DNA of 64,000 nt from Crenobacter cavernae. Its GTDB lineage: Bacteria > Pseudomonadota > Gammaproteobacteria > Burkholderiales > Chromobacteriaceae. The notes beneath the pieces are model-generated. The model searched no databases, was not told the DNA's origin, and saw only the letters and a list, made by a program, of their open reading frames with translations. This document shows, piece by piece, positions 33,744 to 42,552 of this stretch. Position 1 is the stretch's first letter; each line of letters starts with the position of its first letter. The stretch is from NCBI RefSeq assembly GCF_003355495.1, contig NZ_CP031337.1, positions 1,679,001 through 1,743,000 of the forward strand, given 5' to 3'. The position numbers and the translations under genes were made by a program.

Positions 33744-34172
33744 ATGAAGACCTTTTCTGCCAAGCCGCATGAGGTTAAGCGCGAGTGGTTCGTGGTCGAT
33801 GCAACCGACAAGGTTCTCGGCCGTGTCGCTGCTGAAGTCGCCCGTCGTCTGCGCGGCAAGCACAAGCCGGAATTTACCCCGCACGTTGACACCGGCGATT
33901 ACATCGTCGTCATCAACGCCGAAAAACTGCGCGTGACCGGTGCCAAGGCTCAGGACAAGAAGTACTACCGTCACTCGGGCTACCCGGGCGGTATCTACGA
34001 GCGCACCTTCACCGAACTGCAGAACCAGTTCCCGGAGCGCGTTCTGGAAAAAGCCGTGAAAGGCATGCTCCCGAAAGGCCCGCTGGGCTACGCGATGATC
34101 AAGAAGCTGAAGGTGTACGCCGGTGGCGAACACCCGCACGCTGCCCAGCAGCCGCAAGTGCTGGAATTCTGA
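33744..34172 (+). CDS. rplM: 50S ribosomal protein L13
   Basis: The 142-residue protein has the L13 blocks WFVVDATDKVLGRVA, HVDTGDYIVVINA, SGYPGG and GMLPKGPLG. GGAAGAG lies about six bases before the ATG at 33744. It forms the universal rplM-rpsI operon, with rpsI 16 bases downstream. Confidence 0.98.
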   Translation: MKTFSAKPHEVKREWFVVDATDKVLGRVAAEVARRLRGKHKPEFTPHVDTGDYIVVINAEKLRVTGAKAQDKKYYRHSGYPGGIYERTFTELQNQFPERVLEKAVKGMLPKGPLGYAMIKKLKVYAGGEHPHAAQQPQVLEF

Positions 34173-34188
34173 TTTCTGAGGCAACACG

Positions 34189-34581
34189 ATGAACGGTAAA
34201 TACTACTACGGCACCGGCCGTCGCAAGAGCTCGGTAGCTCGTGTGTTCATGCAAAAGGGCAGCGGCCAGATCATCGTCAACGGCAAGCCGGTTGACGAAT
34301 ATTTCGCTCGCGAAACCGGCCGCATGGTGATCCGCCAGCCGCTGGCCCTGACCGAAAACCTCGAGTCGTTCGACATCAAGGTGAACGTGATCGGCGGCGG
34401 TGAAACCGGTCAGTCCGGCGCGATCCGTCACGGCATCACCCGTGCGCTGATCGACTACAACGCCGACCTGAAACCGGCGCTGTCAGGCGCTGGCTTCGTG
34501 ACCCGCGACGCTCGTGAAGTCGAGCGTAAGAAAGTCGGTCTGCGTAAAGCCCGCCGCGCCAAGCAGTTCTCCAAGCGTTAA
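34189..34581 (+). CDS. rpsI: 30S ribosomal protein S9
   Basis: The 130-residue protein begins with YYYGTGRRKSSVARV and ends in the basic tail RRAKQFSKR that reaches into the ribosomal P site. It is co-transcribed with rplM and followed by a strong terminator. Confidence 0.98.
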   Translation: MNGKYYYGTGRRKSSVARVFMQKGSGQIIVNGKPVDEYFARETGRMVIRQPLALTENLESFDIKVNVIGGGETGQSGAIRHGITRALIDYNADLKPALSGAGFVTRDAREVERKKVGLRKARRAKQFSKR

Positions 34582-34598
34582 TTCGCGATGGATACCCC

Positions 34599-34628
34599 AA
34601 AAAGCCGCCCTACGGGGCGGCTTTTTTG
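34599..34628 (+). terminator. Terminator of rplM-rpsI
   Basis: An AAAAAGCCGCCC / GGGCGGCTTTTTT stem with a four-base loop. Confidence 0.93.
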
Positions 34629-34700
34629 TTGCTTGCGCACTGCCGTCTGCGTCCTTAACATGTCGTCTTTGCAACACGGATTTACAGGAAGGGACGTGGC

Positions 34701-35744
34701 ATGATCAAGGTCGGCATCGTTGGCGGGACCGGTTACACCGGCGTGGAATTGTTGCGGCTGTTGGCCGGGCATCCGGGCGCCGAAGTGGTCGCGGTGACCT
34801 CGCGCAAGGAGGCCGGCATGAAGGTGGCCGAGATGTTCCCGTCCTTGCGCGGTCGCGTCGACGTCGCCTTCTCGACGCCGGAAGACGCGAAGCTCACCGA
34901 GTGCGACGTGGTGTTCTTCGCGACACCGCACGGCGTCGCGATGGCGCAGGCGCGCGAGCTGCTCGACGCAGGCGTCAAGGTGATCGACCTGGCGGCCGAC
35001 TTCCGGCTGAAAGACCCTGTGGTGTTCCAGCAGTGGTACGCGATGGAGCACAGCTGCACCGACCTGTTGGCCGAGGCGGTGTACGGCCTGCCCGAGGTCA
35101 ACCGCGACGCCATCAAGAAAGCCCGCCTGATCGGCATGGCCGGTTGCTATCCGACGTCGGTCCAGCTCGGCCTGTTGCCGCTGCTCGAAGGCGGCAAGCA
35201 GCTGATCGACACCCAGACGCTGATCGCCGACTGCAAGTCGGGCGTGTCCGGTGCCGGCCGCAAGGCCGAGGTCGGCACGCTGTTGGCCGAGGCCGGCGAC
35301 AACTTCAAGGCCTACGCGGTGAAGGGCCACCGTCACAGCCCGGAGATCGAGCAGGGCCTGTCCGCCATCCACGGCGCCCCGGTCAAGCTGACCTTCGTGC
35401 CGCACCTGGTGCCGATGATCCGCGGCATCCATTCGACGATCTACGCGCGCATCGCGCCGGAAGGCCGCGACACCGACTTCCAGGCGCTGTTCGAAGCGCG
35501 CTTCGCCGGAGAGCCTTTCGTCGACGTGCTGCCGGCCGGCAACCACCCGGAAACGCGCTCGGTGCGCGGCTCCAACACCGCGCGCATCGCGGTGCACCGC
35601 CCGGGCAATGGCGACCTGTTGATCGTGCTGGTGGTCGAGGACAACCTGGTCAAGGGGGCGTCCGGCCAGGCGGTGCAGGTGATGAACCTGATGTTCGGCC
35701 AGGACGAAAACGCGGGTCTGGACATCGTTCCGCTGCTGCCCTGA
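34701..35744 (+). CDS. argC: N-acetyl-gamma-glutamyl-phosphate reductase
   Basis: The 347-residue NADP-dependent enzyme carries out the third step of arginine biosynthesis. The N-terminal GGTGYTGVELLRLL dinucleotide-binding motif and the active-site cysteine in AGCYPTS near residue 151 are intact. The length matches the long form of ArgC. GGAAGGGA lies before the ATG. No other arg genes are in the window. Confidence 0.97.
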   Translation: MIKVGIVGGTGYTGVELLRLLAGHPGAEVVAVTSRKEAGMKVAEMFPSLRGRVDVAFSTPEDAKLTECDVVFFATPHGVAMAQARELLDAGVKVIDLAADFRLKDPVVFQQWYAMEHSCTDLLAEAVYGLPEVNRDAIKKARLIGMAGCYPTSVQLGLLPLLEGGKQLIDTQTLIADCKSGVSGAGRKAEVGTLLAEAGDNFKAYAVKGHRHSPEIEQGLSAIHGAPVKLTFVPHLVPMIRGIHSTIYARIAPEGRDTDFQALFEARFAGEPFVDVLPAGNHPETRSVRGSNTARIAVHRPGNGDLLIVLVVEDNLVKGASGQAVQVMNLMFGQDENAGLDIVPLLP

Positions 35745-35846
35745 TCTTGAGCTCTCGCCAGACGACCCAATATCCGACTAAAATAGTAGGGTGATTTCAG
35801 GCCATGGGCGAGAATGCCCGCGCCAGATGTTTTGCGAGGTAAACAC

Positions 35847-36197
35847 ATGAATGCAGCGACCGAGATGCCGTCCCCGATCAACTTTACCGACAGCGCGTGC
35901 GCCAAGGTGCGCGACCTGATTGCTGAGGAAGGCAATCCGGAGTTGAAATTGCGCGTGTTCGTCACTGGTGGCGGCTGTTCCGGCTTCCAGTACGGCTTCA
36001 CCTTCGACGAGCTCGTCAACGAGGACGACACGCCGATCGAACGCGACGGCGTGACCTTCCTCGTCGACCCGATGAGCTACCAGTATCTGGTCGGCGCCGA
36101 GATCGACTACCAGGAGAGCCTCGAAGGTTCCCAGTTCGTGATCAAGAACCCGAACGCACAGTCCACCTGCGGTTGCGGTTCGTCGTTCTCGGCGTGA
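35847..36197 (+). CDS. erpA: Iron-sulfur cluster insertion protein ErpA
   Basis: The 116-residue A-type carrier has the three cluster-binding cysteines in GGGCSGFQYGF near residue 45 and CGCGSSF at the C-terminus. The ATG at 35847 has GAGGT six bases upstream; an in-frame start at 35814 adds eleven residues with no family match. ErpA hands Fe-S clusters to target proteins; the argC-erpA neighbourhood is common in Neisseriales and relatives. Confidence 0.96.
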   Translation: MNAATEMPSPINFTDSACAKVRDLIAEEGNPELKLRVFVTGGGCSGFQYGFTFDELVNEDDTPIERDGVTFLVDPMSYQYLVGAEIDYQESLEGSQFVIKNPNAQSTCGCGSSFSA

Positions 36198-36214
36198 TCG
36201 CCGTTTGAAACGCG

Positions 36215-36246
36215 AAAGCCCGGGTCCTAGCGGCCCGGGCTTTTTT
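36215..36246 (+). terminator. Terminator after erpA
   Basis: An AAAGCCCGGG / CCCGGGCTTTTTT stem with a nine-base loop. Confidence 0.92.
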
Positions 36247-36259
36247 GTCGCGAGGTTCC

Positions 36260-37126
36260 ATGGACAAACTGCCGGCGATCCATCTGCCGAAGATCGAGTT
36301 CAACCGCGAGTTCAGCTTTTCCGAGGCCGACTTCGAGCGCATCCGCAAGCTGATCTACAAAGAGGCCGGCATCGCGCTCAACCCGTCGAAGAAGGACATG
36401 GTGTACGGCAGGCTGGTGCGGCGCATCCGCGAACTGAAGCTGGCGAGTTTCGCCGCCTATGTCGACTTGCTCGAGTCCTACACCGGCAAGCGCGAGTTCG
36501 AACAGTTCGTCAACGCGCTGACCACCAATCTGACCTTCTTCTTCCGCGAGGAGCACCACTTCCCGCTGCTGGCCGAGCAGTTGAAGCAACGGGTCGCCGC
36601 CGGCGAGCGCGAGCTGACGATCTGGTGCGCCGCCGCGTCGACCGGCGAGGAGCCGTACTCGCTGGCGATCGCCGCGCTTGAGGCCTTCCCGATGGGAGCT
36701 CGGCCAACGATCAGCATCCTCGCGACCGACCTCGACACCCACGTGCTCGAGATCGGCCGCAAGGGCGTCTACTCGGCCGACAAGGTCGCACGGCTGCCGG
36801 CGGGCCACGCGAGCAAGTACTTCGACAAGCTGCCCGACGGCAGCTTCCAGGCCAAGCCGGTATTGCGCAGCCTGATCACCTTCCAGCGGCTGAACCTGGT
36901 CGACACGACGTGGGCGGTGCGCAGCAGCTTCGACGCGGTCTTCTGCCGCAACGTGATGATCTACTTCGACCGCGAGACGCAGTTCTCGGTGCTGAAGAAG
37001 TTCGTGCCGCTCTTGAAACCCGACGGCCTGTTGTTCGTCGGCCACTCGGAAAACTTCTTCTTCGCGTCGGACTACTTCCGGCTGCGCGGCAAGACGGTGT
37101 ACGAGCTGACTAAGAGGCCGGCCTGA
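36260..37126 (+). CDS. cheR: Chemotaxis protein methyltransferase CheR
   Basis: The 288-residue enzyme methylates glutamates of chemoreceptors using AdoMet. An N-terminal helical domain (about residues 18-80) is followed by the CheR methyltransferase domain with WCAAASTGEEPYSLAI near residue 123, ATDLDTHVL near 160 and CRNVMIYFD near 238. GAGGT lies before the ATG. It stands alone here, without cheA, cheW or cheB nearby. A 9-mer repeat copy encodes the ARPT at residues 149-152. Confidence 0.94.
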   Translation: MDKLPAIHLPKIEFNREFSFSEADFERIRKLIYKEAGIALNPSKKDMVYGRLVRRIRELKLASFAAYVDLLESYTGKREFEQFVNALTTNLTFFFREEHHFPLLAEQLKQRVAAGERELTIWCAAASTGEEPYSLAIAALEAFPMGARPTISILATDLDTHVLEIGRKGVYSADKVARLPAGHASKYFDKLPDGSFQAKPVLRSLITFQRLNLVDTTWAVRSSFDAVFCRNVMIYFDRETQFSVLKKFVPLLKPDGLLFVGHSENFFFASDYFRLRGKTVYELTKRPA

Positions 37127-37179
37127 ACGGCGGGCTTGAAGCGCGGAGCGCGCAGGGCTTACCATCGGTGCACAAAAAA

Positions 37180-37205
37180 CGGGCGGGCCGGTCGGCCCGC
37201 TTTTT
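37180..37205 (+). terminator. Terminator after cheR
   Basis: A GCGGGCC / GGCCCGC stem with a four-base loop is flanked by A- and T-runs. Confidence 0.9.
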
Positions 37206-37223
37206 CGTGGAGACAGGATAGTC

Positions 37224-38480
37224 ATGAAGGTGGTGGTTCTCGGCTCGGGCATCGTCGGCGTGTCGACGGCCTGGTTTCTGGCACAGGACGGCCACGAGGT
37301 GACGGTGATCGACCGCGCCAGCGGCCCGGCGCGCGAGACCAGCTTCGCCAACGGTGGGCAGATCTCGGTCAGCCAGTCCGAACCGTGGGCGCAGCCCGAC
37401 GTGCCGCTCAAGGTGCTCAAGTGGCTGTTCAAGGAAGACGCGCCGCTTCTTTACCGTCCGATGTTCGACCCGGCGCAGTGGGCATTCTGCCTGCGTTTCC
37501 TGAACGAATGCCGTGCCAGCCGCGCCGAGGCGAACATGCGCCAGATCCTCGCGCTCGGCCGCTTCAGCCGCGAGACCTTCGATGCGATCCGCGCCGAGAC
37601 CGGCCTCGCCTTCGACCACCGCGCGCGCGGCATCGTATCGCTCTTCCTTACGCAGCAGGAGCTCGACGCCGCCGCGCACGCCGCCGCGGTGATGGCCGAG
37701 TTCGGCATCGACAAGCGGGTGATCTCGCGCGACGAGATGGTCGTGATCGAACCGGCGCTCGCTGGCTACTCGGCCAACGTCGTCGGTGCGACCTATTGCG
37801 AGAGCGACCAGTCGGGCGACGTACACCAATTCACCAGCGCTCTGGCCAGCTTGGCCGAGGCCGCCGGCGTCAACTTCCGCTTCTCGACGCGCATCAACGC
37901 GCTGCTGGCAGAGAGGGGCGATATCGCCGGCGTGTCGGTGACGCGGCCCGACGGCGCGTTCGACACCGTCACCGCCGACGCCTACGTGCTCGCGCTCGGC
38001 AGCCACAGCCCGCTCGTCGCGCGCACCGCCGGCCTCAAGCTGCCGATCTACCCGGCCAAGGGCTATTCGGCGACGCTGCCGGTGGTCGAGCCCGCCGCCG
38101 CGCCGACCGCCAGCCTGACCGACGAGAGCTACAAGATCGTGATGTCGCGCCTCGGCGATCGCTTGCGCATCGCCGGCACGGCCGAGCTCGCCGGCTACTC
38201 GTCGACGCTCAATCCGGTGCGCTGCAAGCTGCTGGTCGACCGCGCGCGCGCGATGTTCCCCGACGCCTGCGACTGGGGCGCCGCGCAGTTCTGGACCGGC
38301 TTGAGGCCCGCGACGCCGGGCAACGTGCCGATGATAGGCCGCACCCGCTATCCGCGCCTGTGGCTCAACACCGGTCACGGCACGCTGGGCTGGACCGAAG
38401 GCCCGGGCTCGGGCCGGGCGCTCGCGTCGCTGATCGCCGGGCGCGACCCCGGCATCGCTTTTCGCTTTCAAGGCCGCTGA
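37224..38480 (+). CDS. dadA: D-amino acid dehydrogenase small subunit (DadA)
   Basis: The 418-residue FAD enzyme oxidises D-amino acids to keto acids and passes electrons to the respiratory chain. The N-terminal VLGSGIVGVSTAWFLAQDGHEVTVID is the FAD Rossmann motif (here in two parts around GSGIVG), and the DAO-fold blocks ETSFANGGQIS and the late NTGHGTLGWT match DadA. No alanine racemase gene is adjacent. A truncated hemoglobin gene follows after 33 bases. Confidence 0.93.
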   Translation: MKVVVLGSGIVGVSTAWFLAQDGHEVTVIDRASGPARETSFANGGQISVSQSEPWAQPDVPLKVLKWLFKEDAPLLYRPMFDPAQWAFCLRFLNECRASRAEANMRQILALGRFSRETFDAIRAETGLAFDHRARGIVSLFLTQQELDAAAHAAAVMAEFGIDKRVISRDEMVVIEPALAGYSANVVGATYCESDQSGDVHQFTSALASLAEAAGVNFRFSTRINALLAERGDIAGVSVTRPDGAFDTVTADAYVLALGSHSPLVARTAGLKLPIYPAKGYSATLPVVEPAAAPTASLTDESYKIVMSRLGDRLRIAGTAELAGYSSTLNPVRCKLLVDRARAMFPDACDWGAAQFWTGLRPATPGNVPMIGRTRYPRLWLNTGHGTLGWTEGPGSGRALASLIAGRDPGIAFRFQGR

Positions 38481-38513
38481 GGCCCGGCCGACCGATCCGA
38501 CAGGAATGGAATC

Positions 38514-38894
38514 ATGCAGCAATTGACCCCCTACGAACTGCTCGGCGGTGCCGGCGTGGTGCGCTGGCTGACCGACCGCTTCTACGACATCATGGACACC
38601 GACCCGTCGGTCAAAAGCTTGCGCGACATGCACCCGGCTGACCTCGCCGGTTCGCGCGAAAAGCTTTACATGTTCCTGTCCGGCTGGCTCGGCGGCCCGG
38701 CGCTCTATATGGAAGCCTACGGTCACCCGCGCCTCAGGGCGCGCCACCTGCCGTTCGCCATCGACGAGGCGGCGCGCGACCAGTGGATGTATTGTATGAA
38801 TAAGGCGGTGGCCGAATTGGTGTGCGAGGACGAGTTGAAGGCCAAGCTTATCGAAGCGTTCTATGGCACCGCTGACTTTATGCGCAACCGTTAA
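38514..38894 (+). CDS. Group II truncated hemoglobin
   Basis: The 126-residue heme protein has the 2-on-2 globin pattern: the YELLGG start, the Phe-Tyr pair (RFYDIM) in the B helix, the proximal histidine region ARHLPFAI and the group II tryptophan in RDQWMYCMNKAV. Such globins bind O2 or NO and often aid detoxification or oxygen delivery. It lies 33 bases after dadA and may be co-transcribed with it, which could link it to respiratory oxidation (inference). Confidence 0.9.
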   Translation: MQQLTPYELLGGAGVVRWLTDRFYDIMDTDPSVKSLRDMHPADLAGSREKLYMFLSGWLGGPALYMEAYGHPRLRARHLPFAIDEAARDQWMYCMNKAVAELVCEDELKAKLIEAFYGTADFMRNR

Positions 38895-39018
38895 TCGTTT
38901 CGTTGCAACTTATTCAATCAAAGCCTAAAGAAAGCCCTTGCATCGTCTTTGGAATCGTCCATGCTGAAGTGCTAGGTGCAAGTTTTCGTGCGCTGTCCTC
39001 TGTTTGAGGAGGTGTCGT

Positions 39019-39324
39019 ATGAAAACCGTCAGGCTTGTCTACAAAATGATGGCATTGCTATGGGCAATGCCTGCGTGGGCGGAAGGATGCCCACCCGAGG
39101 CGTGGATGTGCGCGTCGCCCTCTTTGGGCCTCTCGTCGGAAGCGCCTTCGACGATCCAGAAGGAACAATCGTTGCTGATCGGCAACGGACGTTTTGCGCT
39201 GGAAAAATTGGAAGATGGAAGCCGCTTCGGTTTGCGGCCCAGTCTCAAGCTAGGGGAAAACGGGCGCCTGTCGCTCAGGGTTGGCAAGTCAAAAACCGAA
39301 GTACGGATGAAGTGGACCTACTAA
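39019..39324 (+). CDS. Small secreted hypothetical protein
   Basis: This 101-residue protein is not recognised. It begins with a signal peptide (MKTVRLVYKMMALLWAMPAWAEG, cleaved near residue 22), giving a mature protein of about 80 residues. That mature part has two early cysteines (near 24 and 31) and a strand-rich tail (LSLRVGKSKTEVRMKW). GAGGAGGT sits six bases before the ATG at 39019, which supports real translation. Base composition is more AT-rich than the neighbours, as is the 124-base gap upstream, hinting at recent acquisition. A strong terminator follows. Confidence 0.65.
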   Translation: MKTVRLVYKMMALLWAMPAWAEGCPPEAWMCASPSLGLSSEAPSTIQKEQSLLIGNGRFALEKLEDGSRFGLRPSLKLGENGRLSLRVGKSKTEVRMKWTY

Positions 39325-39355
39325 ATACCCAGCCGTAGCAAGCCTGCCGACACGC

Positions 39356-39392
39356 GAAACGGGCAACCTTACAAGGTTGCCCGTTTCGTTTT
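39356..39392. terminator. Bidirectional terminator between the small secreted gene and folB
   Basis: A GAAACGGGCAACCTT / AAGGTTGCCCGTTTC stem (15 bp) followed by GTTTT lies between convergent genes. Confidence 0.9.
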
Positions 39393-39409
39393 GCCCGTGT
39401 ACGTGGAAA

Positions 39410-39769
39410 TCAGTGCGGCCGGTGGCCGCGCTCTATCATCACGCCGACGCGTTTGACGCCGGGCAGGATGCCGAGCTTGGTGACCGCTACTTTCACCCAC
39501 GGCGCGCCGAACTCCTCGCGGATCACCTTGGCAATGTACTCGGCCAACGCTTCGATCAAGAGGAAGTGCTGCTCGGCCAAGGCCTGGCGCAGCCTGTCGA
39601 CCACCACGCCGTAATGGATGGTGTCGCCGATATTGTCGGTGTGGCATGGGACTTCGCTCGGGATGCCGATTTCGAGGTCGAGCTCGATGGCCTGGGGCGC
39701 CTGGCGCTCCCATTCGTATACGCCGATGATGGTGTCGGCCCGCACCTCGCGCAGGAAGATGATGTCCAT
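39410..39769 (-). CDS. folB: Dihydroneopterin aldolase
   Basis: The 119-residue folate-pathway enzyme begins MDIIFLREVRADTIIGVYEWER, typical of FolB, and has the conserved lysine in VKVAVTKLG near residue 98. It splits dihydroneopterin to 6-hydroxymethyl-dihydropterin. It is divergent from plsY, a very common folB/plsY pairing. Two copies of the dispersed repeat lie close together in the gene (encoding LAE both times). Confidence 0.94.
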   Translation of the reverse strand: MDIIFLREVRADTIIGVYEWERQAPQAIELDLEIGIPSEVPCHTDNIGDTIHYGVVVDRLRQALAEQHFLLIEALAEYIAKVIREEFGAPWVKVAVTKLGILPGVKRVGVMIERGHRPH

Positions 39770-39847
39770 GAGTCTGCGGCGCTTGGGGAATCGCCGCGTG
39801 ATACCGTAGAATCCAAAGCCTTGTATTTTATTGAATTCGCCATAAGC

Positions 39848-40468
39848 ATGATAGCGTTTGTTGTTGCCGCCTATTTGATCGGTTCCCTGTCCTTCGCGGT
39901 GATCGTCAGCAAGGCCATGGGTCTGGACGACCCGCGTTCCTACGGCTCGGGCAATCCGGGCGCCACCAACGTGCTGCGCACCGGCAAGAAGCTGGCCGCC
40001 GTTCTGACCCTGCTGGGCGACGGCCTGAAGGGCTGGGTCGCGGTCGCGCTGACCGCCTGGCTCGCGCCGCGCTATGGTCTGGGCGACCAGGCGGTGGCCG
40101 CCGCCGGCCTCGCGGTGCTAATCGGCCACATGTGGCCGGTGTTCTTCGGCTTCAAGGGCGGCAAGGGCGTCGCGACCGCGGTCGGCGTGCTGTTCGGCTT
40201 CTCGCCGTGGCTGGCGCTGGCGGCGGCGGCCACCTGGCTGTTCATGGCCCTCGTCGTGCGCATCTCGTCGCTGTCGGCGCTGGTCGCGGCGGTGCTGAGC
40301 CCGGTGTACGCCTTCTTCATCGTCGGCCCGCAAAGCGTGTACTTCGGCGCGACGCTGATCATCGCGATCCTGGTGCTGCACCGGCACAAGTCGAACATGC
40401 TGAAACTGTTGACCGGCGCGGAAGGCAAGATCGGCGACAAGACCGACGGCGGCGCCAAGCGGCCCTGA
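39848..40468 (+). CDS. plsY: Glycerol-3-phosphate acyltransferase PlsY
   Basis: The 206-residue inner-membrane enzyme uses acyl-phosphate to acylate glycerol-3-phosphate, the first step of phospholipid synthesis. Its three conserved motifs are present: YGSGNPGATNVLR near residue 33, HMWPVFFGFKGGKGVAT near 96 and the late LVLHRHKSN near 178. It has five predicted membrane helices. It is divergent from folB. Confidence 0.96.
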   Translation: MIAFVVAAYLIGSLSFAVIVSKAMGLDDPRSYGSGNPGATNVLRTGKKLAAVLTLLGDGLKGWVAVALTAWLAPRYGLGDQAVAAAGLAVLIGHMWPVFFGFKGGKGVATAVGVLFGFSPWLALAAAATWLFMALVVRISSLSALVAAVLSPVYAFFIVGPQSVYFGATLIIAILVLHRHKSNMLKLLTGAEGKIGDKTDGGAKRP

Positions 40469-40484
40469 TCCGTCGTCTCCCATG

Positions 40485-40516
40485 AAAAACGCCGACCCGC
40501 GGGCCGGCGTTTTTTC
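40485..40516. terminator. Bidirectional terminator after plsY
   Basis: An AAAAACGCCG / CGGCGTTTTTT stem with an inner CCCGCGGG core lies between convergent genes. A 9-mer repeat copy follows at 40534. Confidence 0.92.
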
Positions 40517-40548
40517 ATGGGATTGATCCAAGGTTGGCCGAGCCGGGT

Positions 40549-41508
40549 TCAGGCGTCGGACAGCACCCTCAGATGCGCGACCACGCTGCGCGCCAAGGCC
40601 GACAGCTCGTAGCCGCCCTCGAGCACCGACACGATGCGGCCCTGGCAGTACAGGTCGGCGATCTGCACCAGGTGGCGCGTCACCCACTCGTAGTCCGCCT
40701 CGGTGAGCCCGAGCGAGCCCATGTCGTCCTCACGGTGCGCGTCGAAGCCGGCCGACACGAAGATCATCTGCGGCTGGAAGGCGTGCAGCGCCGGCAGCCA
40801 CTCGTGCTCTACCGCGTCGCGGAATTCCCGGCCGCCACTGCCCGCCCTGAGCGGCACGTTGTGCATGTTAGCGCCGAGCGGCACGTCACCCGAGTACGGG
40901 TAGAACGGCGACTGGAAGGTTGACACCATCAAGACCCGTTCGTCGTCCTTGAAAATGTCCTCGGTGCCGTTGCCGTGGTGGACGTCGAAGTCTGCAATCG
41001 CGACGCGTTCGAGCTTGTGCGCCGCCAGCGCGTGCGCGACGCCGACGGCGACGTTGTTGAAGAAGCAGAAGCCCATAGCACGCGCGCTCTCGGCGTGGTG
41101 GCCGGGCGGACGCACCGCGCAGAACGCGTTCGGCGCCGCGCCTTCGCACACCAGGTCGACCGCGTGCACCACTGAGCCTGCGGCGCGCCGCGCGGCCAGT
41201 AGCGTGCCGGGCGACATCGCGGTGTCGGGGTCGAGGCGGAAGGAGCCGACCTCGGGCGAGCAGGACTCAAGATAATCGATATAGCGCGGCGCGTGGACGC
41301 GTGCGAGCTGCTCGCGGCTGACCTCGGGCGCGTCGACCTCCTGCAGGAAGTCGAACAGCTGCGCGGCCATCAACTGGTCGCGGATCGCCGTCAGGCGCTC
41401 GGGGCATTCCGGGTGGCCGGCACCCATATCGTGCTTCAGGCAGTCGGGATGGGTCAGGTAGGCGGTCATGCCGGTGCGGTGCCAACGGTTCTTGAGCCAG
41501 GTGAACAT
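40549..41508 (-). CDS. Histone deacetylase family protein (acetoin utilization/acetylpolyamine type)
   Basis: The 319-residue zinc hydrolase belongs to the class II histone-deacetylase-like amidohydrolases. The catalytic block RPPGHHAESARAMGFCFFNN lies near residue 138, the metal-binding block DFDVHHGNGTED near 174, and the later aspartate and GGY are present. Bacterial members deacetylate small amines or proteins. The start at 41508 is the longest sensible one; an internal ATG at 41469 gives a start closer to the family. The substrate is unknown. Confidence 0.88.
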   Translation of the reverse strand: MFTWLKNRWHRTGMTAYLTHPDCLKHDMGAGHPECPERLTAIRDQLMAAQLFDFLQEVDAPEVSREQLARVHAPRYIDYLESCSPEVGSFRLDPDTAMSPGTLLAARRAAGSVVHAVDLVCEGAAPNAFCAVRPPGHHAESARAMGFCFFNNVAVGVAHALAAHKLERVAIADFDVHHGNGTEDIFKDDERVLMVSTFQSPFYPYSGDVPLGANMHNVPLRAGSGGREFRDAVEHEWLPALHAFQPQMIFVSAGFDAHREDDMGSLGLTEADYEWVTRHLVQIADLYCQGRIVSVLEGGYELSALARSVVAHLRVLSDA

Positions 41509-41643
41509 GTTTTGCCCTACGGAAAAGCGCCGGCCGGGTTTTTCACTTGCGCTGCCGGCCATTCAAATGGCATCAAAAGCTGGCTGGCGCGACGGGCATG
41601 GCTTATGATTATCGCCCCCCAGTTTGTGCGCGACAGGAGTGAA

Positions 41644-42552
41644 ATGCAATCGTTGAGCCAGGCCTACCGGCAATTGAACGCGCTGATTCTCGGCAAACCC
41701 AGGCCGCTGAAACTGGCGCTGACCTGCCTCGTCGCGCGCGGCCACCTGTTGATCGAGGACGTGCCCGGCGTCGGCAAGACCACGCTCGCGCACGGGCTCG
41801 CCAAGGTGACGGGGCTCGACTACCGGCGCGTGCAGTTCACCAACGACCTGATGCCGGCCGACATCCTCGGCGGCAACGTTTACGAGCGCGACGCCGCCGC
41901 GTTCCGCTTCCATCCCGGCCCGATCTTCACCCAGGTACTACTTGCCGACGAGATCAACCGCGCGTCGCCGAAGGTGCAGTCGGCGCTGTTGGAGGCGATG
42001 GAGGAGCAGCAGGTCAGCGTCGACGGCGCGACCTTCGAACTGCCCAAGCCCTTCTTCGTGATCGCGACGCAGAACCCGAGCGAGCAGCTCGGCACCTTCC
42101 CGCTGCCCGAGTCGCAGCTCGACCGCTTCCTGATGCGCCTGTCGCTCGGCATGCCGCCGGCGGAGGCCGAGCGCGCGCTGTACCTGGGCGAAGACCGTCG
42201 CGCGCTGCTCGAACGCCTGCCGGCCTGCCTTGAGCCATCCACGTTGGCCGAGCTGCAGGCGCGCGCCGCCGCGCAGACCGTAAGCTCAGCGCTTGCCGAC
42301 TACGTGCTCGCGCTGGTCGACGCCACGCGCCGCGCCGACCGCTTCGTCTGCGGCCTGAGCCCGCGCGCCGGCCTCGCGGTGGTCGCCGCCGCGCGCGCGT
42401 GGTCGATGCTCGAAGGACGCGACTACGTGCTGCCCGAGGACGTGAAGGCGGTGTTCGCCAGCGTCGCCTGCCACCGCCTGGTGCCGACGCTGCCCGGCGC
42501 GCGCGTCGAGGACGACGTCGAACGCCTGCTGTCCCATGTCCCGACCGCGTAA
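41644..42552 (+). CDS. MoxR-family AAA+ ATPase
   Basis: The 302-residue ATPase has Walker A PGVGKTT near residues 41-47, Walker B VLLADE near 102, sensor-1 ATQNPSEQLGTFPLPESQLDRF and an arginine-rich C-terminal lid. MoxR proteins act as chaperones for metal- or cofactor-bearing complexes. CAGGAGT lies before the ATG at 41644. It overlaps the DUF58 gene by 17 bases and forms the widespread MoxR-DUF58-transglutaminase operon. Confidence 0.93.
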   Translation: MQSLSQAYRQLNALILGKPRPLKLALTCLVARGHLLIEDVPGVGKTTLAHGLAKVTGLDYRRVQFTNDLMPADILGGNVYERDAAAFRFHPGPIFTQVLLADEINRASPKVQSALLEAMEEQQVSVDGATFELPKPFFVIATQNPSEQLGTFPLPESQLDRFLMRLSLGMPPAEAERALYLGEDRRALLERLPACLEPSTLAELQARAAAQTVSSALADYVLALVDATRRADRFVCGLSPRAGLAVVAAARAWSMLEGRDYVLPEDVKAVFASVACHRLVPTLPGARVEDDVERLLSHVPTA

